DNA of 34,158 nucleotides from a bacterium (GTDB lineage Bacteria; UBP14; UBA6098; 4484-93): NCBI GenBank assembly GCA_021158465.1, contig JAGGUN010000043.1, positions 1 to 34,158 of the forward strand, read 5' to 3'. Shown piece by piece: positions 24,804 to 32,694 of this stretch (position 1 is its first letter; each line of letters starts with the position of its first letter). The notes under the pieces were generated by a model. It saw only the letters and a program-made list of their open reading frames with translations, ran no database searches and was not told where the DNA came from. The position numbers and the translations under genes were made by a program.

Positions 24804-27800
24804 AAAGGCTTCTTGTAACCGTTTTTCTTCTAAATGTTGTCCGCTTCTCATACGGTGGTGTGGAACTTGTCCACTCCGATTTCTTGGAAACCAGCTTAAA
24901 GAACAAAGACGAGATCCGATTGAAGGGGAATGTTGTTCTGGATGTTGACAACACATCTGTTCGAGCAGAGGCTGCTACCTGGAACAAGGGGGCAGGTAAG
25001 ATATTCCTCACAGGGGATGTGTTTGTGGAGGATACCGCTTTCACCCTTCGTTCAGATTACCTTGTCCACGATGAGGTGGCGGATGAGACCCGTTTCCGGG
25101 GTGATGTCAGAATAGAGCTTGCGGATAGGGAGACGGTTATCCGTTGTGGTTACGGGAACTACGACCGACGGAACGGTCAGATCTCTCTCTTTAACAAGCC
25201 GTATCTTGTCGCCAAGGATTCAACTGGCTTACACACCGAGCTTTTCTCCGAGCGGATGGTATACATTCCCGATTCATCCCTTGGCATTGCAAGGGGTAGC
25301 GTTGTTCTCATAATGAGTAGGGGGGATTCAAGCGAGTATCGTATCCTCTGTGATTCCCTTATCTATCACGATGATACTGGCAAGCTTCTTGCCTATGGAC
25401 ATACGAGGCTTGAGGCGGACTCGATAGCTGCCACCTGTGGGAGGGCAGTATATACGAAGGAGCCCGAACGGCTGTGGCTATTCGATGCTCCAGAGGTGTT
25501 TGACTCCCGCAATCGAGCCAGTGGAGACAGCATCTTAGCTTCTCTATCCGACGGTGAACTTGAGTCTGCTAATCTCTTCGGTGATGTGAGACTACTCACC
25601 CATCCGAGCGAAGACACACTGGGGCTTGTTCCCGATAGCCGTTTCTTTTCAGATAAAGCTGTATTCTATTTCAAGGATGGGCAACTCTCCCACGGAGCCT
25701 TGATAGGCGCCGTCAAGACATACTATTACCCGATGGTTTCTGATACAACATCGTTCGAGTTTAATCAGGCGTTCTCGGACACGGTGCTTTTCTATTATCT
25801 CGAGGGAAGGATAGATAGCGTCGCCTTTCTCTCGTCTGCTTTTGGTGAGTATCAGCGTATCGAATCCGGTAAGCCCGATACCGTCAGGTATGAAGGGGAC
25901 TCGATCTTCTATTCCGCCTCTTCCGATGAGATTGTTCTTATCAGCGGTGCGAAACTGTTTTACAAGAAGCTTTCCCTCTTTGCGGACATAATACGATTTG
26001 ACAGAAAAAAGAACCTACTTTTTGCATCTCCCTTTTCTCCGGTTGGTACAACCTCTGTGCTACCGACGCTCATAGAGGGGACGGATACGGTTATCGGAGA
26101 GAGGCTTGTCTATAATATAAAGGAACGCAGGGGCAGGCTCACGGAGATTAAGACCCACTATGACAAGGGGTTCTACCATGGTAAGGCTGTTTCGATGGCG
26201 GCTCGTGATGTTTATTATATCCGTGACGCCACCTATACGACCTGCGATTCAACTCCGCCGCACTACTGGTTTAGGAGCCGCCAGACCAAGCTTGTCTACA
26301 AGGACAGGATAGTAGCAAAACCTGTGATTATGTATGTTAGAGGTTTACCGGTCTTTTACCTCCCTTATTTTTTCTTCTCTATCCGCCCAAGGAGGCATTC
26401 AGGTCTTCTGCCGGTGGATATAGGGAAGTTCCAGATGGGTGAGCATTTCATACGCAATGTTGGCTACTATTGGGCTCCCAACGACTACTTCGATGCAGTG
26501 GCTGCGTTCGATTATGATGAGAAATCGGGTATCCTCTTCCATGGAGAGACGAGATATGCCGTGAGGTATCTTCTCTCCGGTCGGCTTTCCGGCTCGTACA
26601 AGATAGAAAGGAGACGGGAATGGGAGAGCTTCACGCAAAAGGAGCGCTGGGACATATCATTTTCGCACAGTCAGAGTTTGCCGCTTGGTTTTGACCTGTC
26701 GGGTAGCGGTGCATTCGTTTCTGATGCTTCCTACTACTCGGATACAAGGTATGAGGCACAGGAAAGGATGAACAGGCGTCTGCGTTCATATGGAGCGTTG
26801 ACCAAGAGTTTCTCTGGTAATCATTTTTCGCTTTCCGTGATGCGGGATGAGAACCTTGAGACAGGCGATGTAACGGAGAACATACCCTCTGTTCGGCTCT
26901 CGTTCCCGAGAAAACAGCTATTTCCGAGTAGAGGAAAGGAGAGGTGGTTCAACAAGTTTTACTGGTCTTTGAACTCATACTATATCAATCTTTCTTCCTC
27001 TGGTGGGTATCATTCGGCTCTTGATAATAAGCTTACCCTTCAGCTTCCCGCCTCGTTTGACCCGTATGTAACAGTAGATCCCTCGGGAAATCTTCAGCTT
27101 ACCGTCTTCGATAGGGACAAGGATAGAAACCGTTATCCAGTCCGGGTGATTTATGGTGGCAGTGTCACAACGAACACGACGCTTTATGGCAATTTCCCTG
27201 TTGGGGTTCTTGGTATAAGGAGGTTCAGGCATATTTTTCGTCCGTCTATCTCTTTTTCTCTCAAGCCTGAGTTTGCTGGTGTGGATAGGTTCTACTCGTT
27301 CGGCGGAATAACTGGTGACTACAGCAGGACAAAGAGGATTTCGTTTTCTGCTTCCAATATCTTTCAGGTGGAGAGAATGGATCGGGAACGTATTGAGCTT
27401 GCGAGCCTGAGCCTTTCCTCGGGATATGATTTCTTGGTTGATAAGCCACTCTCTCCGCTTTCTTTATCTCTTCGCTCATCTGCTTTCGGTCTCCTTGACC
27501 TGACTTTCTCCTCCCGGCACGATTTCTATCCTGAGGGGAGCTGTTCTCCCGTTTTCCCACCGAAGCTTGAGAGTATGAGCTTAACAACAGGGTTGAGATA
27601 TAGAAAAAGAGTATCGATATCAGGTTTTGATAAGGAGCTTTCCTTCTCCGTGTCCCATTATCTTTCACAGAATTGCGGGTCTGATGTAAGAAGTGTCAAC
27701 CAATGGGTGAAGTTTGACACGCAGTTCTGGCTGACGGGGAAATGGCGTATCTCATATAGTATCTATTATGACATTGAGTCGAAGAGGAAGGTGAGTGAGA

Positions 27801-27958
27801 ATTTGACGATTTACCGTGATATGCACTGCTGGGAGGCTATTTTTGTGTGGGTTCCTACCGGTGGTAGGGAGGGATATTATATGAGGATAAACATCAAGGT
27901 TCATCCGGAGATAAAGCTTGAGCGGACAAAAGGTGGCATCCATGGAGTGATCTTTTGA
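24800..27958 (+). CDS. lptD: LPS-assembly outer-membrane protein LptD (OstA family)
   Basis: 1,052 aa, outer-membrane translocon inserting LPS into the outer leaflet. The signal peptide is at 1-19 (MKRLLVTVFLLNVVRFSYG). Residues about 20-460 hold repeated OstA/LptA-like beta-jellyroll strands (LKGNVVLDVDNTSVRAEAA, GDVFVEDTAFTLRSDYL, and others), longer than in E. coli LptD (784 aa). The LptD core starts at about 475: ATYTTCDSTPPHYWFRS, then VIMYVRGLPVFYLPYFFF and a basic RPRRHSGLLP turn, the usual junction into the barrel. The remainder shows alternating aromatic beta strands (for example YAVRYLLSGRLSGSYKIERR, FSLSVMRDENLETGDV, WRISYSIYYDIESKRK) of a large barrel. One cysteine lies in the YTTC motif; the E. 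coli disulfide pattern is not obvious. It is translated in overlap with the acyltransferase gene. A hairpin follows the stop. Confidence 0.92.
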   Translation: MKRLLVTVFLLNVVRFSYGGVELVHSDFLETSLKNKDEIRLKGNVVLDVDNTSVRAEAATWNKGAGKIFLTGDVFVEDTAFTLRSDYLVHDEVADETRFRGDVRIELADRETVIRCGYGNYDRRNGQISLFNKPYLVAKDSTGLHTELFSERMVYIPDSSLGIARGSVVLIMSRGDSSEYRILCDSLIYHDDTGKLLAYGHTRLEADSIAATCGRAVYTKEPERLWLFDAPEVFDSRNRASGDSILASLSDGELESANLFGDVRLLTHPSEDTLGLVPDSRFFSDKAVFYFKDGQLSHGALIGAVKTYYYPMVSDTTSFEFNQAFSDTVLFYYLEGRIDSVAFLSSAFGEYQRIESGKPDTVRYEGDSIFYSASSDEIVLISGAKLFYKKLSLFADIIRFDRKKNLLFASPFSPVGTTSVLPTLIEGTDTVIGERLVYNIKERRGRLTEIKTHYDKGFYHGKAVSMAARDVYYIRDATYTTCDSTPPHYWFRSRQTKLVYKDRIVAKPVIMYVRGLPVFYLPYFFFSIRPRRHSGLLPVDIGKFQMGEHFIRNVGYYWAPNDYFDAVAAFDYDEKSGILFHGETRYAVRYLLSGRLSGSYKIERRREWESFTQKERWDISFSHSQSLPLGFDLSGSGAFVSDASYYSDTRYEAQERMNRRLRSYGALTKSFSGNHFSLSVMRDENLETGDVTENIPSVRLSFPRKQLFPSRGKERWFNKFYWSLNSYYINLSSSGGYHSALDNKLTLQLPASFDPYVTVDPSGNLQLTVFDRDKDRNRYPVRVIYGGSVTTNTTLYGNFPVGVLGIRRFRHIFRPSISFSLKPEFAGVDRFYSFGGITGDYSRTKRISFSASNIFQVERMDRERIELASLSLSSGYDFLVDKPLSPLSLSLRSSAFGLLDLTFSSRHDFYPEGSCSPVFPPKLESMSLTTGLRYRKRVSISGFDKELSFSVSHYLSQNCGSDVRSVNQWVKFDTQFWLTGKWRISYSIYYDIESKRKVSENLTIYRDMHCWEAIFVWVPTGGREGYYMRINIKVHPEIKLERTKGGIHGVIF

Positions 27959-27971
27959 TGAAGACTGGCTT

Positions 27972-27995
27972 AAAAACCGCAAAAAACGGTTTTTT
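27972..27995 (+). terminator. Rho-independent terminator after lptD
   Basis: Stem AAAAACCG / CGGTTTTT (27972-27979 and 27987-27994) with a 7-base loop and a run of T's, starting 14 bases after the stop. The stem has only three G:C pairs, so efficiency is uncertain. It closes the operon ahead of the HU promoter. Confidence 0.6.
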
Positions 27996-28019
27996 GGTGG
28001 CGTTTTTTGAAAAAAACTG

Positions 28020-28048
28020 TTGACAAACAAGGGTTTGACGGTTATTCT
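28020..28048 (+). promoter_or_regulatory. Sigma-70 promoter for the HU gene
   Basis: TTGACA (28020-28025), 17-base spacer, TATTCT (28043-28048). The leader is about 48 bases. The promoter and leader contain a loose direct repeat, GGGTTTGACGGTTA (28031-28044) and GGGTTAACGGTCA (28073-28085), which could be a regulatory site; this is speculative. Confidence 0.65.
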
Positions 28049-28102
28049 TATCGGTGGATTAAGCAATAGCAAGGGTTAACGGTCAAACAAAGGAGGTAAG
28101 CA

Positions 28103-28375
28103 ATGACCAAAGAGAAGTTCGTTGAGGAGGTTGCCAGGAGGATGGGAACTTCAAAGGCGAGGGCTGATAAGGCGGTGAAAACCGTCCTTAACTCCATCTC
28201 TGATGTTCTCAAGAGGGGTGAGAAGGTGACATTTGTTGGTTTTGGCACCTTTGAGGTCGCTGAGAGAGCAGCAAGAATGGGCAGGAATCCGAGGACGGGT
28301 GAGGAGATCAGGATACCTGCTACCAAGGTTCCGAAGTTCCGTCCTGGAAAGGGACTCCGCGAAGCGGTCAAGTAG
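28103..28375 (+). CDS. HU/IHF family DNA-binding protein
   Basis: 90 aa, the normal length for HU. It is a nucleoid protein that bends DNA as a dimer. It has the N-terminal helices (TKEKFVEEVARRMG, ADKAVKTVLNSISDVLKRGE), the signature GFGTFEV (46-52) and the DNA-binding arm RNPRTGEEI (61-69) with the intercalating Pro63, then the C-terminal strand and helix (VPKFRPGKGLREAV). It is more HU-like than IHF-like by this arm, though a heterodimer partner cannot be excluded. A very strong AAAGGAGG site lies about seven bases before the ATG. It is flanked by its own promoter and a strong terminator, so it is monocistronic and probably highly expressed. Confidence 0.96.
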   Translation: MTKEKFVEEVARRMGTSKARADKAVKTVLNSISDVLKRGEKVTFVGFGTFEVAERAARMGRNPRTGEEIRIPATKVPKFRPGKGLREAVK

Positions 28376-28400
28376 ATCGCCGCTGAGATTTCTGTAGAAA

Positions 28401-28435
28401 AAAAGAGCCCGTTTTTCTCGGGCTCTTTTGTTTTT
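28401..28435 (+). terminator. Strong Rho-independent terminator after HU, probably bidirectional
   Basis: Stem AAAAGAGCCCG (28401-28411) pairs perfectly with CGGGCTCTTTT (28419-28429) around a 7-base loop, followed by G and TTTTT. The A-run on the left side supplies a T-tract for the opposite strand, so it can also end transcription of the minus-strand gene whose stop is at 28453. Confidence 0.9.
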
Positions 28436-28452
28436 GTGCCTTTCTCTCTATC

Positions 28453-31400
28453 TTAGAAATCGAATCGAGCCTTTATCTCCATGATAATCTCCATCTCTTC
28501 CCAGTCAGGGGCGGTGGAAATAGTAGGTGATACAAACTCGAGCCACAGGTTCTCAGTAGTCCCCGGCAGGATGTTGTATCCACCAGGACCAAAGATTATG
28601 TTTGAGGCGAAATCTACTCTTTCTGAATACTTCACAAAGTCCAATACTCGGTGGAAGCTCCCAGGGGATGGAGGGGTTGGAATGTCGTTGAACATTGCGC
28701 GAAGGACAAACATATCCGGACCGTTGTCAATTCCCGTTGTCCAAGGTGGCTCGATGTAACGTATCCTCAGCCCGAATCTTATAGGTGAGGAACTATGACT
28801 GGTAATCGTGATTACCTGTGTATCCTGCATCACCACTGTGGTCATATACTCCACACTGTCACCCACATACCAGAAATTCCTCGAGAGGCTAATTTCAAGC
28901 GTTTCTATGCTCGTATAGTAGTAGGCAACGAGTGACATTGCTGTATCGATAGGACCGATTGTGTGCTCTCTTGCTCCTCCGTCTGACCAGTTGCTGAAAT
29001 GGTAGACCAGTGTATCTCCAACGACATCGAGCGGGCTGACTGCAACGGTATGTTCAGTTTCTGGTTCAACCCAGAAGTCAGCTGAGGATGTGTCGAACAG
29101 AGTGTCGGTATCGAACATTATCCACCCGTAAACATCCTCTATCGGGTCCTTTGCGATTGTTATCTGGAACTGCTTTAGGTAGTTTGCGACATACGCCATA
29201 GGTGAGTGTATAGCAGGGGTTAGGAAGCTTGGTGATGATATTGTCCCGTTCCAGTTCTGGAAAAGGTATCTGACTCCGTCTGTGGCATCGGTATCACTTG
29301 CTGAGACAGTAATCCTCCTCCCTTCTTCTATCCAGACTATCTTGTGGGCGGATTCGGTTCCGTAGTATGTAACGCGGTCGATGGTCAGCCATCCAAGTGT
29401 ATCCGTGGACGGGCTCTTTATAAACACGAGTTTATACTTGCGTGTGTAGTGGGCGGTGAATGTCGTATCCGTTGATACGGTTACTGCGTGGACTATATCG
29501 CCTCCATCTGACCAGTCGGAGAAGAAATACATCGTTGTGTCGGTGGAGTCTGGGCTTGTGACGCCTATTGTATGCTCGCTTCCCACAACCCACCAGATCG
29601 CATATGTCGAGGTACCGAGCAATGTATCACCATCCACAATTATTCCTCCTGTGCTATGAGCAGGGTCGCGCTCTATCGTCACACTTACAACATCCTCCCC
29701 GGATGCATAGTTTGCGGTAAGTGTTCCTGCCTCGTTCACCACAACCTCTGTTTCGGGTGAGATGGAATCGGAAACAGAAAGCCCTGTTGTGCTTCTTGTC
29801 CAGTAGTTGAAGGCGTAATACTCTCCCATATCCTCCATCCATGGCTCCGTTGAAACATCTGCTGTATCCCCCTGATCATACCAGCCTTCTCCATGCTGTT
29901 CAGGGACAACCACACCTGTCCCTGTATACGCTAATGCCAGGTAGAACTGGGTTATCCAGTTCCAGGTTAGAGTTGAGTTCTCATAGATGTTGAAGGTTAC
30001 CTCGTTGTCGGTTCCTGTTGGAGGAACGGAGCCGTCTCCTGTCCAGCCTGTGCAGATGTGCCTTGTATCTGTTCCTTCATAAGTTGTGTCCTCGACGGTT
30101 GCATAGACCTCCGCTCCAACCTCATAAGCAGTAACACCGGACGGCTCGGGATGCCCGAAGTCGGAGATGACCGTCAAAAACACGACCTCCGATTCGTTAG
30201 CCCATCTCCATGTAACGGTTGATGGCTCGTATATCTCAAACTCGAACGATGTTACCCCCGGAGTGGAGGTAGCAGAACCTGTCCCCCAGTATCCGATACA
30301 CCACCAGTCACCGTCGGGAGAGGTCACATTGCCCGATACAAGGGTCCCCTCCTCATACCAGTAGCTCCCTGTGTCAGGCTCAGGAGAGTCATAATAGTCA
30401 GGTGTGGAGCCGATTGTCAGGAGATAGAAATTCTGCCAGTTCCAGGTGATGGTCGAGTTCTCTGTCATAGCGAATGTCGGAGTTGTGCTTCCCGTCCCAG
30501 ATGATGGCACCGACCCTGTTCCTGTCCAGCCTGTGCAGATGTGCCTTTCATCTGCGGAGACAACCGAATCGTCCACTGTGCAGAATATCTCCGTCCCCGA
30601 TGGAAACTCGTGTGTTCCAACGGATGGAGCAGGCGTTCCGTAATCGGAATAGACGGTCAGGGTGACGACCTCTGTTCCCTCAGGCAGCCAATCCCAGGTT
30701 ATACTCGACGGTTCGGTTATGATGAACGAGAACTCCGTTCCGAACCCGTCCTCGAGCGAACCTGTTCCCGTCCAGCCGACGCAGATATACCCGCCCGTGT
30801 GAGGCTCGGTAATGTATCCTGATACGCTGGAGCCTGATGCATACCAGTGGTCACCTGCTGGCGGAACCGGTGTATCCCTGCCGCCCGGGTTGACAACAGT
30901 GAAGCGGAGTTCCTCTGTCCAGTTCCAGGTCAGTCCTGATGGCTCTGTGATGATAAAGGTGACGGATGTGTCTGTCCCTGTTGCTGTCGGGACGGAACCG
31001 TAGCCGTCTGTCCAGCCTGTGCAGATGTACCTGTAGCCATCCCCCTCATACGCGGTGTCAGCAACCGAGCAGGTTAGTTCCGTTCCATCAGGATAATAGT
31101 GGCTCCCCTCTGACGGGTCAGGAGCGTCGTGTCCACCGGGGTTGGAAACCACAAGCTCATACTCCACGCGGAAATGCGCAGTGAATGTTGTGTCAGTCAA
31201 CGGCGTAACATCATGGGTTCTCGCACCGCCATCAGACCAGCCCTCGAACACATATCTGACAGATGTGTCTCCTCCAACAAACTGAATGGAATCGACGGAT
31301 ATACTGTGCGTTGTGGCTGTTGTCCAGATAGCACTGTAAGGGGATGGATGAGTCATTCCGTCGATTGTCACTTCACCACCTGTGAAGTCAACCTCGACCG

Positions 31401-32517
31401 TGACACTGATCTCGCCGAGCATATAGTGAATGGTATCTACGAACGGATTGGATACTATCCAGGCGGTATCGTCGATAGCGAACAGGGGTGGTGTACCTGT
31501 TGTCGCTCTTGAGAACGCAAGTACACTGGAGCGGTCGACCCAGTCCGACCAGAGTCCCCAAAGACCCGACTCGGTGGATGTTGCGCCGAAGATGGTTCTA
31601 GATGTTGTCGAAACGGTGTGTGAGGCATCTGTGCCGTCAAGGGTGATCACAGGCGCTATCTGGTGATAGTATGTTGCACTTATAGGGTCAGTTGAATTTA
31701 TTACCCAGGATGGTGGAGTCTCTGCCATCCAACGCTCGTCCGTTCCAGAAGCAGATGATAGCTGAGTATATGATGCCTCGCTTCCTGGAATGACACAGAG
31801 AGCCTCTGGGTGTCCGCTCCACAGGGTGTCAACTGCAGGTGTTGTTGGGTCGTCGAGATAGTATGAGACGATGATAAAGTTGTCCTCATCGAGGTCAACT
31901 CCGCCAGGTGCAACCTCGACAGAGAACACCACCTGATAGTCGACGGTGGTAGTTTCAGGCTCGCCCCATTCTGCTACATTTGTTGCCTTATCCCTCGCCC
32001 GTATCCTTATGTAGTAGGTTTCTCCTTCCTCCACGGTCACAGGGTCATCGGGACCAAATGTAGCGGATGTAGCAGTTGTTGAGTCGAGCCATTCCGTCCA
32101 GACACCCAGCTCACCAACCTTGTACTGGAGGTCATAAACCCATATCCCCCATCCAGGACCATCCTCCGCAGTAGAGTCCTTTCCTGTCCATTCCACGGTG
32201 AATGAATTCCCGCAGGAATATCTAACCATGGCGGTTATCCAGGATGTTGGCTCTCGCAGGTCGAGGTCTATCTTGCGGAAGCCAGGATATGCCCTATACC
32301 CTCCGCCTGTTAAGACGAATGCTTCCTCGCTGACACCGGTCGGCTGTCCGATACAGATGGATGCTCTGATATCCCCCGAAGGAGATGTTACAATATCTCC
32401 TTCACTTCCTCCACTCTCGAACACCCTCCAGACAATCTGGTAGCTTTGAGCAAAGGAGATATGCCAGCTGATAAGCAGAGTGAGAACCAGAAACAAGAAG
32501 AATACACACCTTTTCAT
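28453..32517 (-). CDS. Large secreted protein with FN3-like domain and two families of InlB-type/Ig-like repeats
   Basis: 1,354 aa from the ATG at 32517, which has GGAGGG four bases upstream; the longer frame would add 17 residues before the signal peptide (MKRCVFFLFLVLTLLISWHIS). Residues 25-75 hold the 'FESGG...ASICIGQPTGVSEEAFVLTGGGYRAYPGF' type exoprotein start (split motif). An FN3-like domain (about 75-190; WTGKDS, YYIRIRARDKATN) follows. Repeat family 1 (TIDG...HSI...F..WSDGG...HDVTP.TDTTFTAHF) occurs at about 373-450 and 910-1180. Repeat family 2 (PDGTE..CSV...RYICTGWTG.GSVP...GT....TF...ENSTLTWNW) forms about six copies at 452-905. Residues about 1190-1354 are a distinct C-terminal domain (LRIRYIEPPW, DMFVLRAMFND, IIFGPGGYNILPG) without a recognisable sorting tail. 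Probably an extracellular adhesive or structural protein; function unknown. Confidence 0.85.
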   Translation of the reverse strand: MKRCVFFLFLVLTLLISWHISFAQSYQIVWRVFESGGSEGDIVTSPSGDIRASICIGQPTGVSEEAFVLTGGGYRAYPGFRKIDLDLREPTSWITAMVRYSCGNSFTVEWTGKDSTAEDGPGWGIWVYDLQYKVGELGVWTEWLDSTTATSATFGPDDPVTVEEGETYYIRIRARDKATNVAEWGEPETTTVDYQVVFSVEVAPGGVDLDEDNFIIVSYYLDDPTTPAVDTLWSGHPEALCVIPGSEASYTQLSSASGTDERWMAETPPSWVINSTDPISATYYHQIAPVITLDGTDASHTVSTTSRTIFGATSTESGLWGLWSDWVDRSSVLAFSRATTGTPPLFAIDDTAWIVSNPFVDTIHYMLGEISVTVEVDFTGGEVTIDGMTHPSPYSAIWTTATTHSISVDSIQFVGGDTSVRYVFEGWSDGGARTHDVTPLTDTTFTAHFRVEYELVVSNPGGHDAPDPSEGSHYYPDGTELTCSVADTAYEGDGYRYICTGWTDGYGSVPTATGTDTSVTFIITEPSGLTWNWTEELRFTVVNPGGRDTPVPPAGDHWYASGSSVSGYITEPHTGGYICVGWTGTGSLEDGFGTEFSFIITEPSSITWDWLPEGTEVVTLTVYSDYGTPAPSVGTHEFPSGTEIFCTVDDSVVSADERHICTGWTGTGSVPSSGTGSTTPTFAMTENSTITWNWQNFYLLTIGSTPDYYDSPEPDTGSYWYEEGTLVSGNVTSPDGDWWCIGYWGTGSATSTPGVTSFEFEIYEPSTVTWRWANESEVVFLTVISDFGHPEPSGVTAYEVGAEVYATVEDTTYEGTDTRHICTGWTGDGSVPPTGTDNEVTFNIYENSTLTWNWITQFYLALAYTGTGVVVPEQHGEGWYDQGDTADVSTEPWMEDMGEYYAFNYWTRSTTGLSVSDSISPETEVVVNEAGTLTANYASGEDVVSVTIERDPAHSTGGIIVDGDTLLGTSTYAIWWVVGSEHTIGVTSPDSTDTTMYFFSDWSDGGDIVHAVTVSTDTTFTAHYTRKYKLVFIKSPSTDTLGWLTIDRVTYYGTESAHKIVWIEEGRRITVSASDTDATDGVRYLFQNWNGTISSPSFLTPAIHSPMAYVANYLKQFQITIAKDPIEDVYGWIMFDTDTLFDTSSADFWVEPETEHTVAVSPLDVVGDTLVYHFSNWSDGGAREHTIGPIDTAMSLVAYYYTSIETLEISLSRNFWYVGDSVEYMTTVVMQDTQVITITSHSSSPIRFGLRIRYIEPPWTTGIDNGPDMFVLRAMFNDIPTPPSPGSFHRVLDFVKYSERVDFASNIIFGPGGYNILPGTTENLWLEFVSPTISTAPDWEEMEIIMEIKARFDF

Positions 32518-32529
32518 ATTGCCCTCCAG

Positions 32530-32551
32530 TTTTATGAGGTTATTCATAAAA
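32530..32551 (-). other. Perfect inverted repeat in the leader of the 1,354-aa protein gene
   Basis: TTTTATGA (32530-32537) and TCATAAAA (32544-32551), eight-base arms around a six-base loop, end two bases upstream of the Shine-Dalgarno (32522-32527). As RNA this hairpin sits directly against the ribosome-binding site and could tune translation or bind a protein. Confidence 0.5.
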
Positions 32552-32613
32552 GTTTGTTTGACTGTCATAACTGTTTAATATCTCTTTCCCCCTTTGCTTG
32601 ACCCTGATCGGGG

Positions 32614-32642
32614 ATTATATTCTCCCTTCAATTCCTTGACAA
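32614..32642 (-). promoter_or_regulatory. Sigma-70 promoter for the 1,354-aa protein gene, with palindrome at the start site
   Basis: On the minus strand, TTGTCA (32637-32642), 17 bases, TATAAT (32614-32619). The leader is about 90 bases. A near-perfect palindrome CCCCGATCAGGG (minus strand, 32602-32613) directly follows the -10 and spans the predicted start, an operator-like position. Confidence 0.7.
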
Positions 32643-32694
32643 CCTTGAGCTTTTGATATTCTGCATCACTCAAGCTCTGTTTATGTTCATTTTC

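Noticed and set aside
32644-32677. Terminator after the Gly/Tyr-rich gene
   Set aside because: CTTGAG/CTCAAG and GAGCTT/AAGCTC can pair in two registers, but loops are long (19 bases) and no T-tract follows.
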